NCBI GenBank assembly: GCA_938028175.1
Contig: CALJAE010000007.1
Location: 1-15,806, forward strand
Source: an uncultured Acidimicrobiales bacterium
GTDB lineage: Bacteria; Actinomycetota; Acidimicrobiia; Acidimicrobiales; SZUA-35
Length of the DNA: 15,806 nucleotides
Reading direction: 5' to 3'
The notes beneath the pieces were generated by a model. That model worked only from the letters and a program-made list of their open reading frames with translations, did not search any database and was not told where the DNA came from. Below, piece by piece: positions 7,476 to 14,832 of the stretch (position 1 is its first letter; each line of letters starts with the position of its first letter). Position numbers and translations under genes: made by a program.

Positions 7476-8984
7476 GTGGATTTAACAGGTGTCTTAGCTC
7501 AACTCGGTTGTGATATCGATTTAGATGCGCCTGACGGCCTCGATCTCGATAGTCCAATCGACGGTTCCTATTTGGGTTGTGTTTCGATGAACTCAGCCTC
7601 GGATACTTCCGAAATTATCGATGCTTCGGTTAGCGCATCTAAAGCTTGGAGATCAGTGCCAGCTCCGATCAGAGGCGAACTTGTTAGACAGTTTGGTTTG
7701 GCTCTTCGCGACAATAAGGAAGCGCTCGGGACGCTCGTTTCAATTGAGACCGGCAAGATTAAGTCTGAGGGCTTGGGTGAAGTCCAGGAGATGATCGACA
7801 TCTGTGATTTCGCGGTAGGGCAGTCTCGACAGCTGTACGGGTTAACGATCGCATCGGAGCGGCCGGGTCATCATATGAGAGAGATGTGGCATCCTCTGGG
7901 GGTTAGTCTTGTAATCAGCGCCTTCAACTTCCCAGTAGCGGTGTGGAGCTGGAATGCAGCGCTCAGTCTTGTGTGTGGCAACTCTGTTATTTGGAAGCCA
8001 TCAGAGAAAGCGCCTTTGTGTGCAATCGCTGCCCACAAATTGTTGGCAGATGTTATCGAACAATTCGATGAGGCTCCATCAGAGCTCAGTCAGTTAGCTA
8101 TCGGTGGACGGGATGTTGGAGAAGCTCTAGTCGCTAGTCCCGATGTTGACCTGGTGTCGGCAACCGGGTCAACTCGAATGGGGAGAGAAGTAAGCAAGGT
8201 GGTTTCGGACCGTTTCGGTAAAGTGTTGCTTGAATTAGGTGGTAACAATGCAGCGATTATCGCTCCGTCCGCTGATATCGAACTGGCAGTTCGTGCAATT
8301 GTATTTGCTGCGGCAGGAACTGCAGGGCAACGCTGCACTACGCTAAGACGACTAATTGTGCACGAATCCATAATTGGGCAAGTATCAGAAAAGCTCCGAG
8401 CTGCGTACTCGCAGTTACGAATAGGGTCCCCATTAGAGGAACAGACTTTAGTGGGCCCACTAATTGATGGAGATTCTGTTGTCGCCATGCAACAGGCCAT
8501 CGATGAGGCCAGAGCATCGGGTGCTCAAGTATTTGGTGGAGAGTCAGTCGAAGTTGCCGGCTGCGAAAAGGGCTACTACGTGCAGCCTTGCATTATCGAG
8601 TCGGACTCACAGCTTGATGTAGCTTGTCGAGAAACTTTCGCTCCGATCACCTATGTGGTTCCTTATAGCGAGCTAGCTGAGGCTATTGAGCTAAATAACG
8701 AAGTTCCGCAAGGCTTGTCCTCAGCAATATTTACTACCGATGTTCGAGAAGCCGAGCTCTTTACCTCGGCGGTCGGATCCGACTGCGGTATTGCAAACGT
8801 CAATATCGGTCCGTCAGGAGCAGAGATTGGTGGAGCATTTGGTGGAGAGAAAGAGACTGGAGGCGGAAGAGAGTCCGGTTCGGATTCGTGGCGAGCCTAT
8901 ATGCGTCGTCAGACTGTGACCGTCAATTACTCTTCTGAGCTGCCGCTGGCTCAGGGCGTCAACTTCGATGTTGGAGGTTCATGA
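7476..8984 (+). CDS. ALDH7-family aldehyde dehydrogenase, probable aminoadipate-semialdehyde (piperideine-6-carboxylate) dehydrogenase
   Basis: It probably oxidises 2-aminoadipate 6-semialdehyde, in equilibrium with piperideine-6-carboxylate, to 2-aminoadipate with NAD. The HPLGV...ISAFNFPVAVW...WN block and the LELGGNNAAII and AGQRCTTLRRL motifs are typical of the antiquitin/ALDH7 group. Numbered from GTG 7476 (502 residues), the catalytic set is complete: Asn151, Lys174, Glu253 and Cys287. GAEIGGAFGGEKETGGGRESGSDSW near the C-terminus is also an ALDH7 trait. GTG 7476 was chosen for its GGGAGG site; TTG 7452 would add eight residues. It is the first gene of a tightly packed run, and its TGA overlaps the start of the saccharopine/lysine dehydrogenase-like gene, a pairing that supports lysine catabolism. 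The family is near certain; the exact substrate is inferred from family and neighbour. Confidence 0.9.
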   Translation: MDLTGVLAQLGCDIDLDAPDGLDLDSPIDGSYLGCVSMNSASDTSEIIDASVSASKAWRSVPAPIRGELVRQFGLALRDNKEALGTLVSIETGKIKSEGLGEVQEMIDICDFAVGQSRQLYGLTIASERPGHHMREMWHPLGVSLVISAFNFPVAVWSWNAALSLVCGNSVIWKPSEKAPLCAIAAHKLLADVIEQFDEAPSELSQLAIGGRDVGEALVASPDVDLVSATGSTRMGREVSKVVSDRFGKVLLELGGNNAAIIAPSADIELAVRAIVFAAAGTAGQRCTTLRRLIVHESIIGQVSEKLRAAYSQLRIGSPLEEQTLVGPLIDGDSVVAMQQAIDEARASGAQVFGGESVEVAGCEKGYYVQPCIIESDSQLDVACRETFAPITYVVPYSELAEAIELNNEVPQGLSSAIFTTDVREAELFTSAVGSDCGIANVNIGPSGAEIGGAFGGEKETGGGRESGSDSWRAYMRRQTVTVNYSSELPLAQGVNFDVGGS

Positions 8985-10066
8985 TGATTAGCAAAGTAGC
9001 AGTTCTCGGACTTGGCAAAGTGGGGCACCTCGTCGCCGAGCTTTTAGCTGACACTGGTTTTGAAGTGGTCGGTGTCGACTCAAAGCCATACGACTCTACC
9101 CATGTGCCAGGAGTGCCTATCGCAAATACCGAAGTGGTTGATGTGCGTGAGGCTGAACCGCTTAAAGAACTACTGTCGACTGTAGATGCCGTGGTGACGT
9201 GCCTGCCTTATCAGCTAAATATTCTTGTTGCCGAAGTGGCTGCTAAAACTGAGACTCACTACTTTGATCTAACTGAGGACGTCCCGACTACACAAAGAAT
9301 ACGTGAACTAGCCGAAACTGCTTCAACGGTAATGGCCCCCCAGTGCGGTTTAGCGCCAGGGTTTATTGGGATCGTTGGAGCTGATCTAGCAAGCCGTTTC
9401 GAAACATGTAGGTCGCTCTGGATGAGAGTGGGGGCTCTACCTCAACATCCGACAGGACTATTGGGCTACGCGTTTAATTGGTCACCTGAGGGAGTGGTCA
9501 ATGAATACCTCAATGATTGCGAGATTATCGAAGACGGGATTCACAAGTGGGTTTCCTCCATGCAACGAAAAGAAACCGTCTTTATCAACGGAAATGAGTT
9601 AGAGGCTTTTACCACTTCGGGTGGTTTAGGAACTATCTGTGAAACCTACTTGGGCAAGATCGATAACATCGACTACAAAACCATTCGATACCCGGGACAC
9701 GTGGAGCTTATGAACTTCTTCTTTAATGAGTTATTGCTCCGGAAACAGCGGAAGCTAGCCGGTGAAATACTGACTCATGCTAAGCCTCCAGTCGATGAAG
9801 ACGTGGTCTTGGTGCATGTTTCAGCCGAGGGCGAAAAGCGTAAGAAGCTATTTAGAGATGAGTTTGTACGCTCGTATCTGCCCAAAGAGATTCTTGGTGC
9901 AAACCGAACCGCTATTGCGTGGACAACGGCCACCTCAATTTCAGCGATTGTCGAGATGGTAGCGTCTGGGGCTCTCACTAACACTGGGTTCATCAAGCAA
10001 GAAGAGATTGGCTTCGCTCCATTCCTCGAGACCCAAAATGGGTCGCGTTACCTGACGGAGTTCTGA
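8981..10066 (+). CDS. Saccharopine dehydrogenase family protein, lysine 6-dehydrogenase-like
   Basis: A 361-residue NAD-type oxidoreductase. The Rossmann motif GLGKVG is at 10-15, with Asp33 at the end of the second strand, suggesting NAD preference. Family features follow: CGLAPGF at 122-128, EAFTTSGG around 208-215 and KTIRYPGH at 233-240. The order GLAPG, then FxTSGG, then YKTIRYxGH, and the length match bacterial lysine 6-dehydrogenases of the Geobacillus type as I recall them. Those enzymes convert lysine to aminoadipate semialdehyde and ammonia. A saccharopine dehydrogenase acting with a lysine-ketoglutarate reductase elsewhere is the alternative. ATG 8981 overlaps the previous stop by four bases; ATG 8984 has the better spacing (six bases) from GGAGG at 8973-8977, and I cannot separate the two. 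The stop overlaps the next ATG in TGATG. The product would feed the upstream ALDH7 enzyme directly. Confidence 0.87.
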   Translation: MMISKVAVLGLGKVGHLVAELLADTGFEVVGVDSKPYDSTHVPGVPIANTEVVDVREAEPLKELLSTVDAVVTCLPYQLNILVAEVAAKTETHYFDLTEDVPTTQRIRELAETASTVMAPQCGLAPGFIGIVGADLASRFETCRSLWMRVGALPQHPTGLLGYAFNWSPEGVVNEYLNDCEIIEDGIHKWVSSMQRKETVFINGNELEAFTTSGGLGTICETYLGKIDNIDYKTIRYPGHVELMNFFFNELLLRKQRKLAGEILTHAKPPVDEDVVLVHVSAEGEKRKKLFRDEFVRSYLPKEILGANRTAIAWTTATSISAIVEMVASGALTNTGFIKQEEIGFAPFLETQNGSRYLTEF

Positions 10067-11103
10067 TGGTTGCCTTTTGCTCTGTTGAGAACCTTCGCCA
10101 ATACCTCAACACTGTAGATCTTGGAGAGTTACTAGTTGGGTTGTCGACTTCGCTCGAAGAAACATTTAAGCGCTGGGAAGAGTTTCAACTTATCCCGAGG
10201 GTCGCCAGCCATTCCACATATGGTGTGATCGAGCTAATGCCAACCCAAGACAATCAGCGTTACGCATTTAAGTATGTCAATGGGCATCCCATTAATACGA
10301 AAGTCGGCAGGCAGACGGTTGTTGCCTTTGGAGTAATAGCTGATGTTGAGACCGGTTACCCGATCTTCATGTCAGAAATGACCGTGCTCACAGCGCTACG
10401 GACCGCAGCGACAGCGGCGCTTGCAACTAAGTGGTTGTCTAAACCACAACATTTAGATCGCCCGTTAGCTTTGATAGGAGCAGGAGCGCAGGCAGAGTTC
10501 CAAGCGATTGCGCACAAAGCACTATTTGGAATCACAGACTTTAGGGTTCATGACACGGATCCGGATGCTGTCAAGAAGTTGCAGCGGAATCTCTCTGCTC
10601 TCGGGCTTAACGTTAGTGGGCTTGACTCAAGCGCTGAAGCGGTCAGAGACGCTGGGGTAATTACGACTTGCACAGCTGATAAGCGAAACGCTGTTGTATT
10701 GCACGACGACGACCTAGTTGCCTCGCATCACATAAACGCCCTCGGGGGAGATTGTCCTGGGAAAACTGAACTAGATGCGGCCCTAGTTAACCGCTCAGAT
10801 GTTTACGTTGAATTTGAAGCTCAGACCCGAATTGAGGGAGAGATTCAGCAGCTACCAACTGACTCTGACGTTACTGAACTTTGGCGAGTCATAAGTGGTG
10901 AGATGCAGAGCCCGAGCGGCTCGGAAATTACCCTTTTTGATTCTGTTGGTTTCGCTATCGAAGATTTCGTGGTTCTGAATTTTATGTACGAGCGGTTAGC
11001 GCAGACGAGCTTCGTCTCTGATATCGACCTACTGGCCGAACCAGCGGATCCGAAGGATTTGTTCGGCTTTGTCTATGGAAGTAGTGGGGGCGCTCGTGGG
11101 TAG
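10066..11103 (+). CDS. Ornithine cyclodeaminase
   Basis: It converts L-ornithine to L-proline and ammonia using internally recycled NAD. The 345-residue protein belongs to the OCD/mu-crystallin family and carries features of true ornithine cyclodeaminase: FKYVNGHPxNT near 68-77, the Rossmann GAGAQAEF at 138-145, HINALGGDCPGKTEL at 222-236, TRIEGEIQQL at 254-263 and ITLFDSVGFAIEDF near 288-301. Active-site positions described for the Pseudomonas putida enzyme (Arg45, Glu56, Lys69, Arg112, Asp228) have counterparts here at Arg45, Glu56, Lys69, Arg112 and Asp229, so activity is likely. The start ATG overlaps the previous stop in TGATG and has GGAG at 10057-10060. The next gene is arginase, which supplies ornithine. 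A ketimine reductase role, also found in this family, is less likely given the GGDCPGKTEL segment. Confidence 0.93.
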   Translation: MVAFCSVENLRQYLNTVDLGELLVGLSTSLEETFKRWEEFQLIPRVASHSTYGVIELMPTQDNQRYAFKYVNGHPINTKVGRQTVVAFGVIADVETGYPIFMSEMTVLTALRTAATAALATKWLSKPQHLDRPLALIGAGAQAEFQAIAHKALFGITDFRVHDTDPDAVKKLQRNLSALGLNVSGLDSSAEAVRDAGVITTCTADKRNAVVLHDDDLVASHHINALGGDCPGKTELDAALVNRSDVYVEFEAQTRIEGEIQQLPTDSDVTELWRVISGEMQSPSGSEITLFDSVGFAIEDFVVLNFMYERLAQTSFVSDIDLLAEPADPKDLFGFVYGSSGGARG

Positions 11104-12010
11104 GCAGATAAAGATTATTGATGCAGGGTTAGATCTGGGTGGTCGTCGGAGAGGTACCGGGGCAGGTCCGATTGGGATGAGAATAGCTGGAATGAGCGAC
11201 AATCTTGCTTCGCTTGGACATCAGGTAACTAGAGGTGGAGCAGTCGACTGTGTTGACTTCGCTGTTTCGAGCGAGGGTGACCAGGCTGCAAAGCATCTTG
11301 ACGATATTGTTGCCGCATGCTCTCAGCTGTGTGATGTGGTTGCTGAAACCTTAGAGGCAGGGGAGACCCCTTTGGTGCTGGGTGGTGACCATTCCATAGC
11401 GTGTGGGACGGTTGCTGGGGTTTCTAAGTTTGCGCAAAGTAAAAACCAGTCCTTTGGCCTGTTGTGGTTTGACGCTCATGGGGACATGAATACGCCAACA
11501 ACTTCTCCCACAGGAAATGTGCATGGAATGCCTTTGGCTGCAATTTTGGGTAAAGCTCCGGAAGCGCTTGCAGAACTCGGTGCTAGCCGACCAATGGTGG
11601 ACACCGCAAAGACTGTTCTATTTGGAATAAGAGATTTGGACGATTTGGAACGAGAAACGATCAAGGCAACGGGGTGTCGAGCTATAACTATGCGAGAGAT
11701 CGATGTTCGTGGAATGAGCGCTTGCATCGACGAGGCGTTGGAGTTAGTGACGGCCGATTCAGCTGGGTTTCATTTGTCGTTTGATGTCGACGGATGTGAC
11801 CCTTCAATTGCTCCTGGAGTGGGCACCCCTGTGCCAGGCGGAACTAACCTTAGAGAGTCTCATCTGCTAATGGAAGAAGTTGCTGAAAGTCAGAAGTTGT
11901 TGAGCTTGGAGTTCACTGAGGTTAATCCCATCCTAGATATTGCTAATCAAACAGCGGAACTTGCTGTAGCTTTGGCCGAATCGGCTTTCGGTAGGCGTAT
12001 CTTGGACTAG
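11096..12010 (+). CDS. rocF: Arginase
   Basis: It hydrolyses L-arginine to L-ornithine and urea at a binuclear manganese site. Numbered from GTG 11096 (304 residues), the metal motifs are complete: GGDHS at 96-100 (His99), DAHGDMN at 126-132 (Asp126, His128, Asp130) and SFDVDGCDP with Asp230 and Asp232. PGVGTPVPGG follows, and EFTEVNP (Glu272, Glu275) closes the site. The N-terminal strand IKIIDAGLDLGGRRRG matches arginase, with spacing that fits GTG 11096; ATG 11075 or TTG 11069 would add 7-9 residues lying inside the upstream gene. The overlap with the ornithine cyclodeaminase gene is 8 bp. Agmatinase or formimidoglutamase are alternatives within the ureohydrolase superfamily, but the sequence pattern and the ornithine cyclodeaminase neighbour favour arginase. 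The TAG stop shares a base with the next GTG. Confidence 0.93.
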   Translation: MGRQIKIIDAGLDLGGRRRGTGAGPIGMRIAGMSDNLASLGHQVTRGGAVDCVDFAVSSEGDQAAKHLDDIVAACSQLCDVVAETLEAGETPLVLGGDHSIACGTVAGVSKFAQSKNQSFGLLWFDAHGDMNTPTTSPTGNVHGMPLAAILGKAPEALAELGASRPMVDTAKTVLFGIRDLDDLERETIKATGCRAITMREIDVRGMSACIDEALELVTADSAGFHLSFDVDGCDPSIAPGVGTPVPGGTNLRESHLLMEEVAESQKLLSLEFTEVNPILDIANQTAELAVALAESAFGRRILD

Positions 12011-13143
12011 TGGATACAGCGCTTCGATCCCAGATAGAGCAGCTTGCTGTCGACAATGGCGCAGATTCGGTCGGGTTTGTTAAGGCCCAAGTATTTGAGC
12101 GAGCACGAAAAGCGCTATTGGAGCGCCGTGATCTTGGCCTTGCCTCGAGCATGCAGTTTACATATCGCAACCCTGAGCGTTCGACTGACCCTTACCAAAT
12201 GTTGCCGAGCGCTAAGAGTATTGTGGCTATTACATTTCCTTATGCTTCCTCAGCCGGCAAGAATTACGAAGACTACCCAGGTCAAGGGGAGGGTGTGGTT
12301 GGTCGATTCGCCAGGCACGACTATTATTCTGACCTGCGAGCAATCTTGGATGAGATTGCAGCATTGCTTAAATCTCAAGGCTTTAAGGCTGTTACTTCGT
12401 CAGATAGCAATGCCTTAGTCGACAGGGAAGTAGCTTGGGCCGCTGGCTTAGGGTGGTTTGGAAAGAATTCACAGCTGTTGACCCCAGGGCGTGGTTGCTG
12501 GGTCGTGCTCGGCGAAGTGGTAACTAATGCAGATCTCGTCGATGTAGACCCAGAGCCTGTTGCAGATGGCTGTGGTAGTTGTAGCCGTTGTATCGAATTG
12601 TGTCCTACTGATGCAATTGTCGATGATGGGGTAATTGATGCAAGGAAGTGTTTGGCCTGGATCGTGCAGGGTCCTGACCCAATCCCACTGGAGTTTAGGG
12701 AAGCCGTGGGGACTCGCATTTACGGATGCGACGAATGCATTGAAGTGTGTCCGCCCAGCGAAAGCGGCCTACAACTAGGGGGAAACACTTCGCCTAGTCC
12801 TTACCGAGACACCGCCGACCTGTTCTGGATACTTCAGGTTGATGATGATCAGCTGCTTAAAGAGTTTGGAGCTTGGTATATCCCTAAAAGAAACCCAGAT
12901 TTTCTACGCAGGACAGCATTGGTATGTCTCGGCAACTCAGCTGTCGAGAAAGATATTCGAACGCCGTTAGTTCTAGAGAAATATCTTAGTAGCGATAACT
13001 CGATGCTCGTCGGGCACGCTGTCTGGGCGACCAAGAGACTAGGGCTTGATCGTTTGCTGGATTCTGCTTCCTTTGATGGAAGTGTTGAGTCAGTGGCCTA
13101 TGAGTTGTCTGCAGAAGTTGATCCGAGGTTGGCCGATGCCTAG
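12010..13143 (+). CDS. queG: Epoxyqueuosine reductase
   Basis: It performs the last step of queuosine synthesis, reducing epoxyqueuosine in tRNA with cobalamin and two [4Fe-4S] clusters in the cytosol. In this 377-residue protein the cobalamin-binding region contains AGLGWFGKNSQLLTPGRG at 145-162. The ferredoxin-like part carries CGSCSRCIELCP (Cys188, 191, 194, 198), then Cys214 and CDECIEVCP (Cys240, 243, 247). The C-terminal third has HEAT-like helices (RRTALVCLGNS, then GHAVWATKRLG), as in long-form QueG. The GTG start shares one base with the arginase stop, and the end overlaps the glycosyltransferase ATG by 8 bp. No link between queuosine and the amino acid genes is known to me, so cotranscription is probably a matter of packing. 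No cobalamin riboswitch was seen nearby. Confidence 0.95.
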   Translation: MDTALRSQIEQLAVDNGADSVGFVKAQVFERARKALLERRDLGLASSMQFTYRNPERSTDPYQMLPSAKSIVAITFPYASSAGKNYEDYPGQGEGVVGRFARHDYYSDLRAILDEIAALLKSQGFKAVTSSDSNALVDREVAWAAGLGWFGKNSQLLTPGRGCWVVLGEVVTNADLVDVDPEPVADGCGSCSRCIELCPTDAIVDDGVIDARKCLAWIVQGPDPIPLEFREAVGTRIYGCDECIEVCPPSESGLQLGGNTSPSPYRDTADLFWILQVDDDQLLKEFGAWYIPKRNPDFLRRTALVCLGNSAVEKDIRTPLVLEKYLSSDNSMLVGHAVWATKRLGLDRLLDSASFDGSVESVAYELSAEVDPRLADA

Positions 13144-14236
13144 ACACTTGTTGGTGACTAATGATTTCCCGCCCAAAGTGGGAGGCATTCAGAATTACCT
13201 CTTCGAGCTATGGAGTCGACTCGACCCTGAATCGTTTGTCGTTTATACAACACCGTATAAAGGCGATGTAGGCTTTGACAAAGGTAGCAAATTTACGACC
13301 GTAAGATCAAAGCATCGTTGGCTTGCTCCATACCCGTGGCTTGTAAAAGAAATTCGTAGTTTGGCAGAAGAGAACGAGATCGGCCATGTACTATTTGATC
13401 CAGCTTGGCCGTTAGGGATGATTGCACCATCTGTTGGCTTACCTTATGGCCTCTTAGTTCATGGGGCCGAAGCAATTATTCCGTCACGTCTCAAACTTGG
13501 GTTTGATAGGGTTGCGAGGTCTGCCGAACTAGTTATTGGGTCATCGGCATACGCCCTCGAATCGATTAGTCCAAAGTTTGCTGGTGAGCGGGTGCGACAT
13601 GTTGTGACGCCGGGAGTTGACCTAAATCGATTTAGTAACGCACCGACGTCCCGGTCGCAATATCGATCGAAGCTTGGAGTATCCGAAGCCCAAGTCCTTG
13701 TAGTAGGGGTATCTCGACTTGTTAAACGAAAGGGTTTCGACAAATTAATTGAAGCTGTCTCCCAGGTTGACGGGTCAGTAAAGTTAGTTATTGCTGGTTC
13801 AGGTAGAGATAGATCTCGCCTCGAGAAGCTTGCTTCGAAGTTTCAGGTGCCGGTAAATTTCTTAGGGCGAATCTCCGATGACGAACTCGTCTCTCTCTAT
13901 CATGCCGCTGATATTTCAGCCATGTTGTGTCATAACAGATGGTTCGGGTTAGAACAAGAAGGTTTTGGGATTGTATTTTCTGAAGCAGCGGCGACTGGAA
14001 CTCCACAACTCGCTGGGATGAGTGGAGGTTCACATGAGGCAGTCGAAGACGGGATGACTGGCTTAATAGTCTCGGACCCGACTAATGTTGATCAGGTTGC
14101 AGCTGCGCTTAATAAACTAGTGCAGAGCCCCGAGCTTCGAACAAGGTTTGGAAAGGCATCGTTAGATAGGGCGGCATCTAGTTCTTGGGACGAGAAGGCC
14201 TCTCAGCTAGAGGCTATCCTTTCGAATTGGGGCTAA
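13136..14236 (+). CDS. GT4 glycosyltransferase, PimB-like (probable mannosyltransferase)
   Basis: A 366-residue retaining GT-B glycosyltransferase acting at the cytosolic face of the membrane. It begins LLVTNDFPPKVGGIQNYL (Gly16-Gly17 in the acceptor-site loop), the pattern of PimB-type phosphatidylinositol mannoside mannosyltransferases. The donor-binding half has VSRLVKRKG (Arg194, Lys199) and EGFGIVFSE, in which Glu275 and Glu283 make the EX7E motif. Then comes AGMSGGSHEAVEDGMTGL. The ATG at 13136 has GAGG at 13125-13128, and its product starts exactly where the family starts; the frame extends upstream to 13046 only inside queG. In Acidimicrobiia the acceptor is uncertain, so I call it PimB-like rather than PimB. 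It ends the packed gene run; its stop codon lies in a palindrome (14234-14248). Confidence 0.88.
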   Translation: MPRHLLVTNDFPPKVGGIQNYLFELWSRLDPESFVVYTTPYKGDVGFDKGSKFTTVRSKHRWLAPYPWLVKEIRSLAEENEIGHVLFDPAWPLGMIAPSVGLPYGLLVHGAEAIIPSRLKLGFDRVARSAELVIGSSAYALESISPKFAGERVRHVVTPGVDLNRFSNAPTSRSQYRSKLGVSEAQVLVVGVSRLVKRKGFDKLIEAVSQVDGSVKLVIAGSGRDRSRLEKLASKFQVPVNFLGRISDDELVSLYHAADISAMLCHNRWFGLEQEGFGIVFSEAAATGTPQLAGMSGGSHEAVEDGMTGLIVSDPTNVDQVAAALNKLVQSPELRTRFGKASLDRAASSSWDEKASQLEAILSNWG

Positions 14237-14248
14237 ACCATGGGTTTA
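14234..14248. other. Palindrome at the end of the glycosyltransferase gene
   Basis: TAAACC and GGTTTA form a perfect 6-bp inverted repeat around a three-base centre (ATG). The TAA is the stop codon. No T-run follows, so it may be a weak processing or end signal, or chance. Confidence 0.3.
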
Positions 14249-14284
14249 TGTATATGTCATTGCGGACTAAATGAAGCTAGATAG

Positions 14285-14313
14285 TTGGCCAAATCAAGTT
14301 TAGGAATTAGTCT
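14285..14313 (+). promoter_or_regulatory. Weak candidate promoter for the SRPBCC gene
   Basis: TTGGCC (14285-14290) and TAGTCT (14308-14313) are 17 bp apart. A transcript would begin about seven bases later, at or next to GTG 14321, which would make a leaderless message. The hexamers are poor matches, so confidence is low. Confidence 0.2.
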
Positions 14314-14320
14314 GTTAACC

Positions 14321-14779
14321 GTGGCATCTGAAAGTCAAACTAAGAGTGCATCAAGAACGCGAACCCTGGGTGCTAACACCGAGGACTGTTTTGCGATTGT
14401 TATTGATATCGAGAGCTATCCCGAGTGGGTCTCTGGTATTTCGGCTGTCGAAGTAGTCAGCAAGGACGACCAAGAAAGGGCTAAGACCGCTAGATTTACG
14501 GCTCAGTCGTTTGGTCGCACTACTAGCTATGTCCTTGAGTACGACTACGAAATGGCCCCAAACAAGCTCAGTTGGAGCCTGGTAGAGAGCGATATCTTAG
14601 ACGAGCTATCTGGAAGCTATTCGTTTACTAAGACTGCTGACGGCGAGACCCAGGTTGACTATGAAGTTTCGGTCAAATTATCGGTCCAAATACCCGGTTT
14701 TATACAAAGAAGAGCCGAAGACAAGATCATTTCTTCCGCTTTAGATGGGCTTTCTGCCCGTTTAGCATCAAATAGCTAA
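14321..14779 (+). CDS. SRPBCC (START-like / polyketide cyclase-like) family protein
   Basis: A 152-residue cytosolic protein with the helix-grip pattern of the SRPBCC superfamily. A first strand (RTRTLGA) is followed by the hallmark ECFAIVxDIExYPEWxxG-type segment (here CFAIVIDIESYPEWVSGI), then alternating strands with FGRTTSYVLEYDY, WSLVESD and GSYSFTK. The terminal helix includes PGFIQRRAEDKII. Such proteins bind hydrophobic ligands, for example the COQ10-like and cyclase families; nothing here identifies the ligand. The frame also has a TTG at 14285, but the domain begins about ten residues after GTG 14321 and the upstream stretch is not family-like, so I prefer GTG 14321. The ribosome site is weak. 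It lies between the PimB-like gene and the long coiled-coil gene, an arrangement I associate with this lineage but cannot prove. Confidence 0.8.
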   Translation: MASESQTKSASRTRTLGANTEDCFAIVIDIESYPEWVSGISAVEVVSKDDQERAKTARFTAQSFGRTTSYVLEYDYEMAPNKLSWSLVESDILDELSGSYSFTKTADGETQVDYEVSVKLSVQIPGFIQRRAEDKIISSALDGLSARLASNS

Positions 14780-14832
14780 AAGAATCCAAAAAAAAGCGAA
14801 AGTAGCCAGGTTTTACTGTCGATGAGCTAGCT

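Noticed and set aside
11069..11095. Earlier arginase starts (TTG 11069, ATG 11075, GTG 11084)
   Set aside because: They add residues not expected in arginases and have poorly placed ribosome sites. They cannot be fully excluded, and the change to the protein is only up to nine residues.
12044..12418. Plus-strand 124-codon frame inside queG, and a similar one at 9777-9962
   Set aside because: Both are shadow frames within well-supported genes with complete motif sets; nothing supports translation.
13046..13135. N-terminal extension of the GT4 glycosyltransferase into queG
   Set aside because: The extra residues are an out-of-frame reading of queG; the family start LLVTNDFPP follows ATG 13136, which has its own GAGG site.
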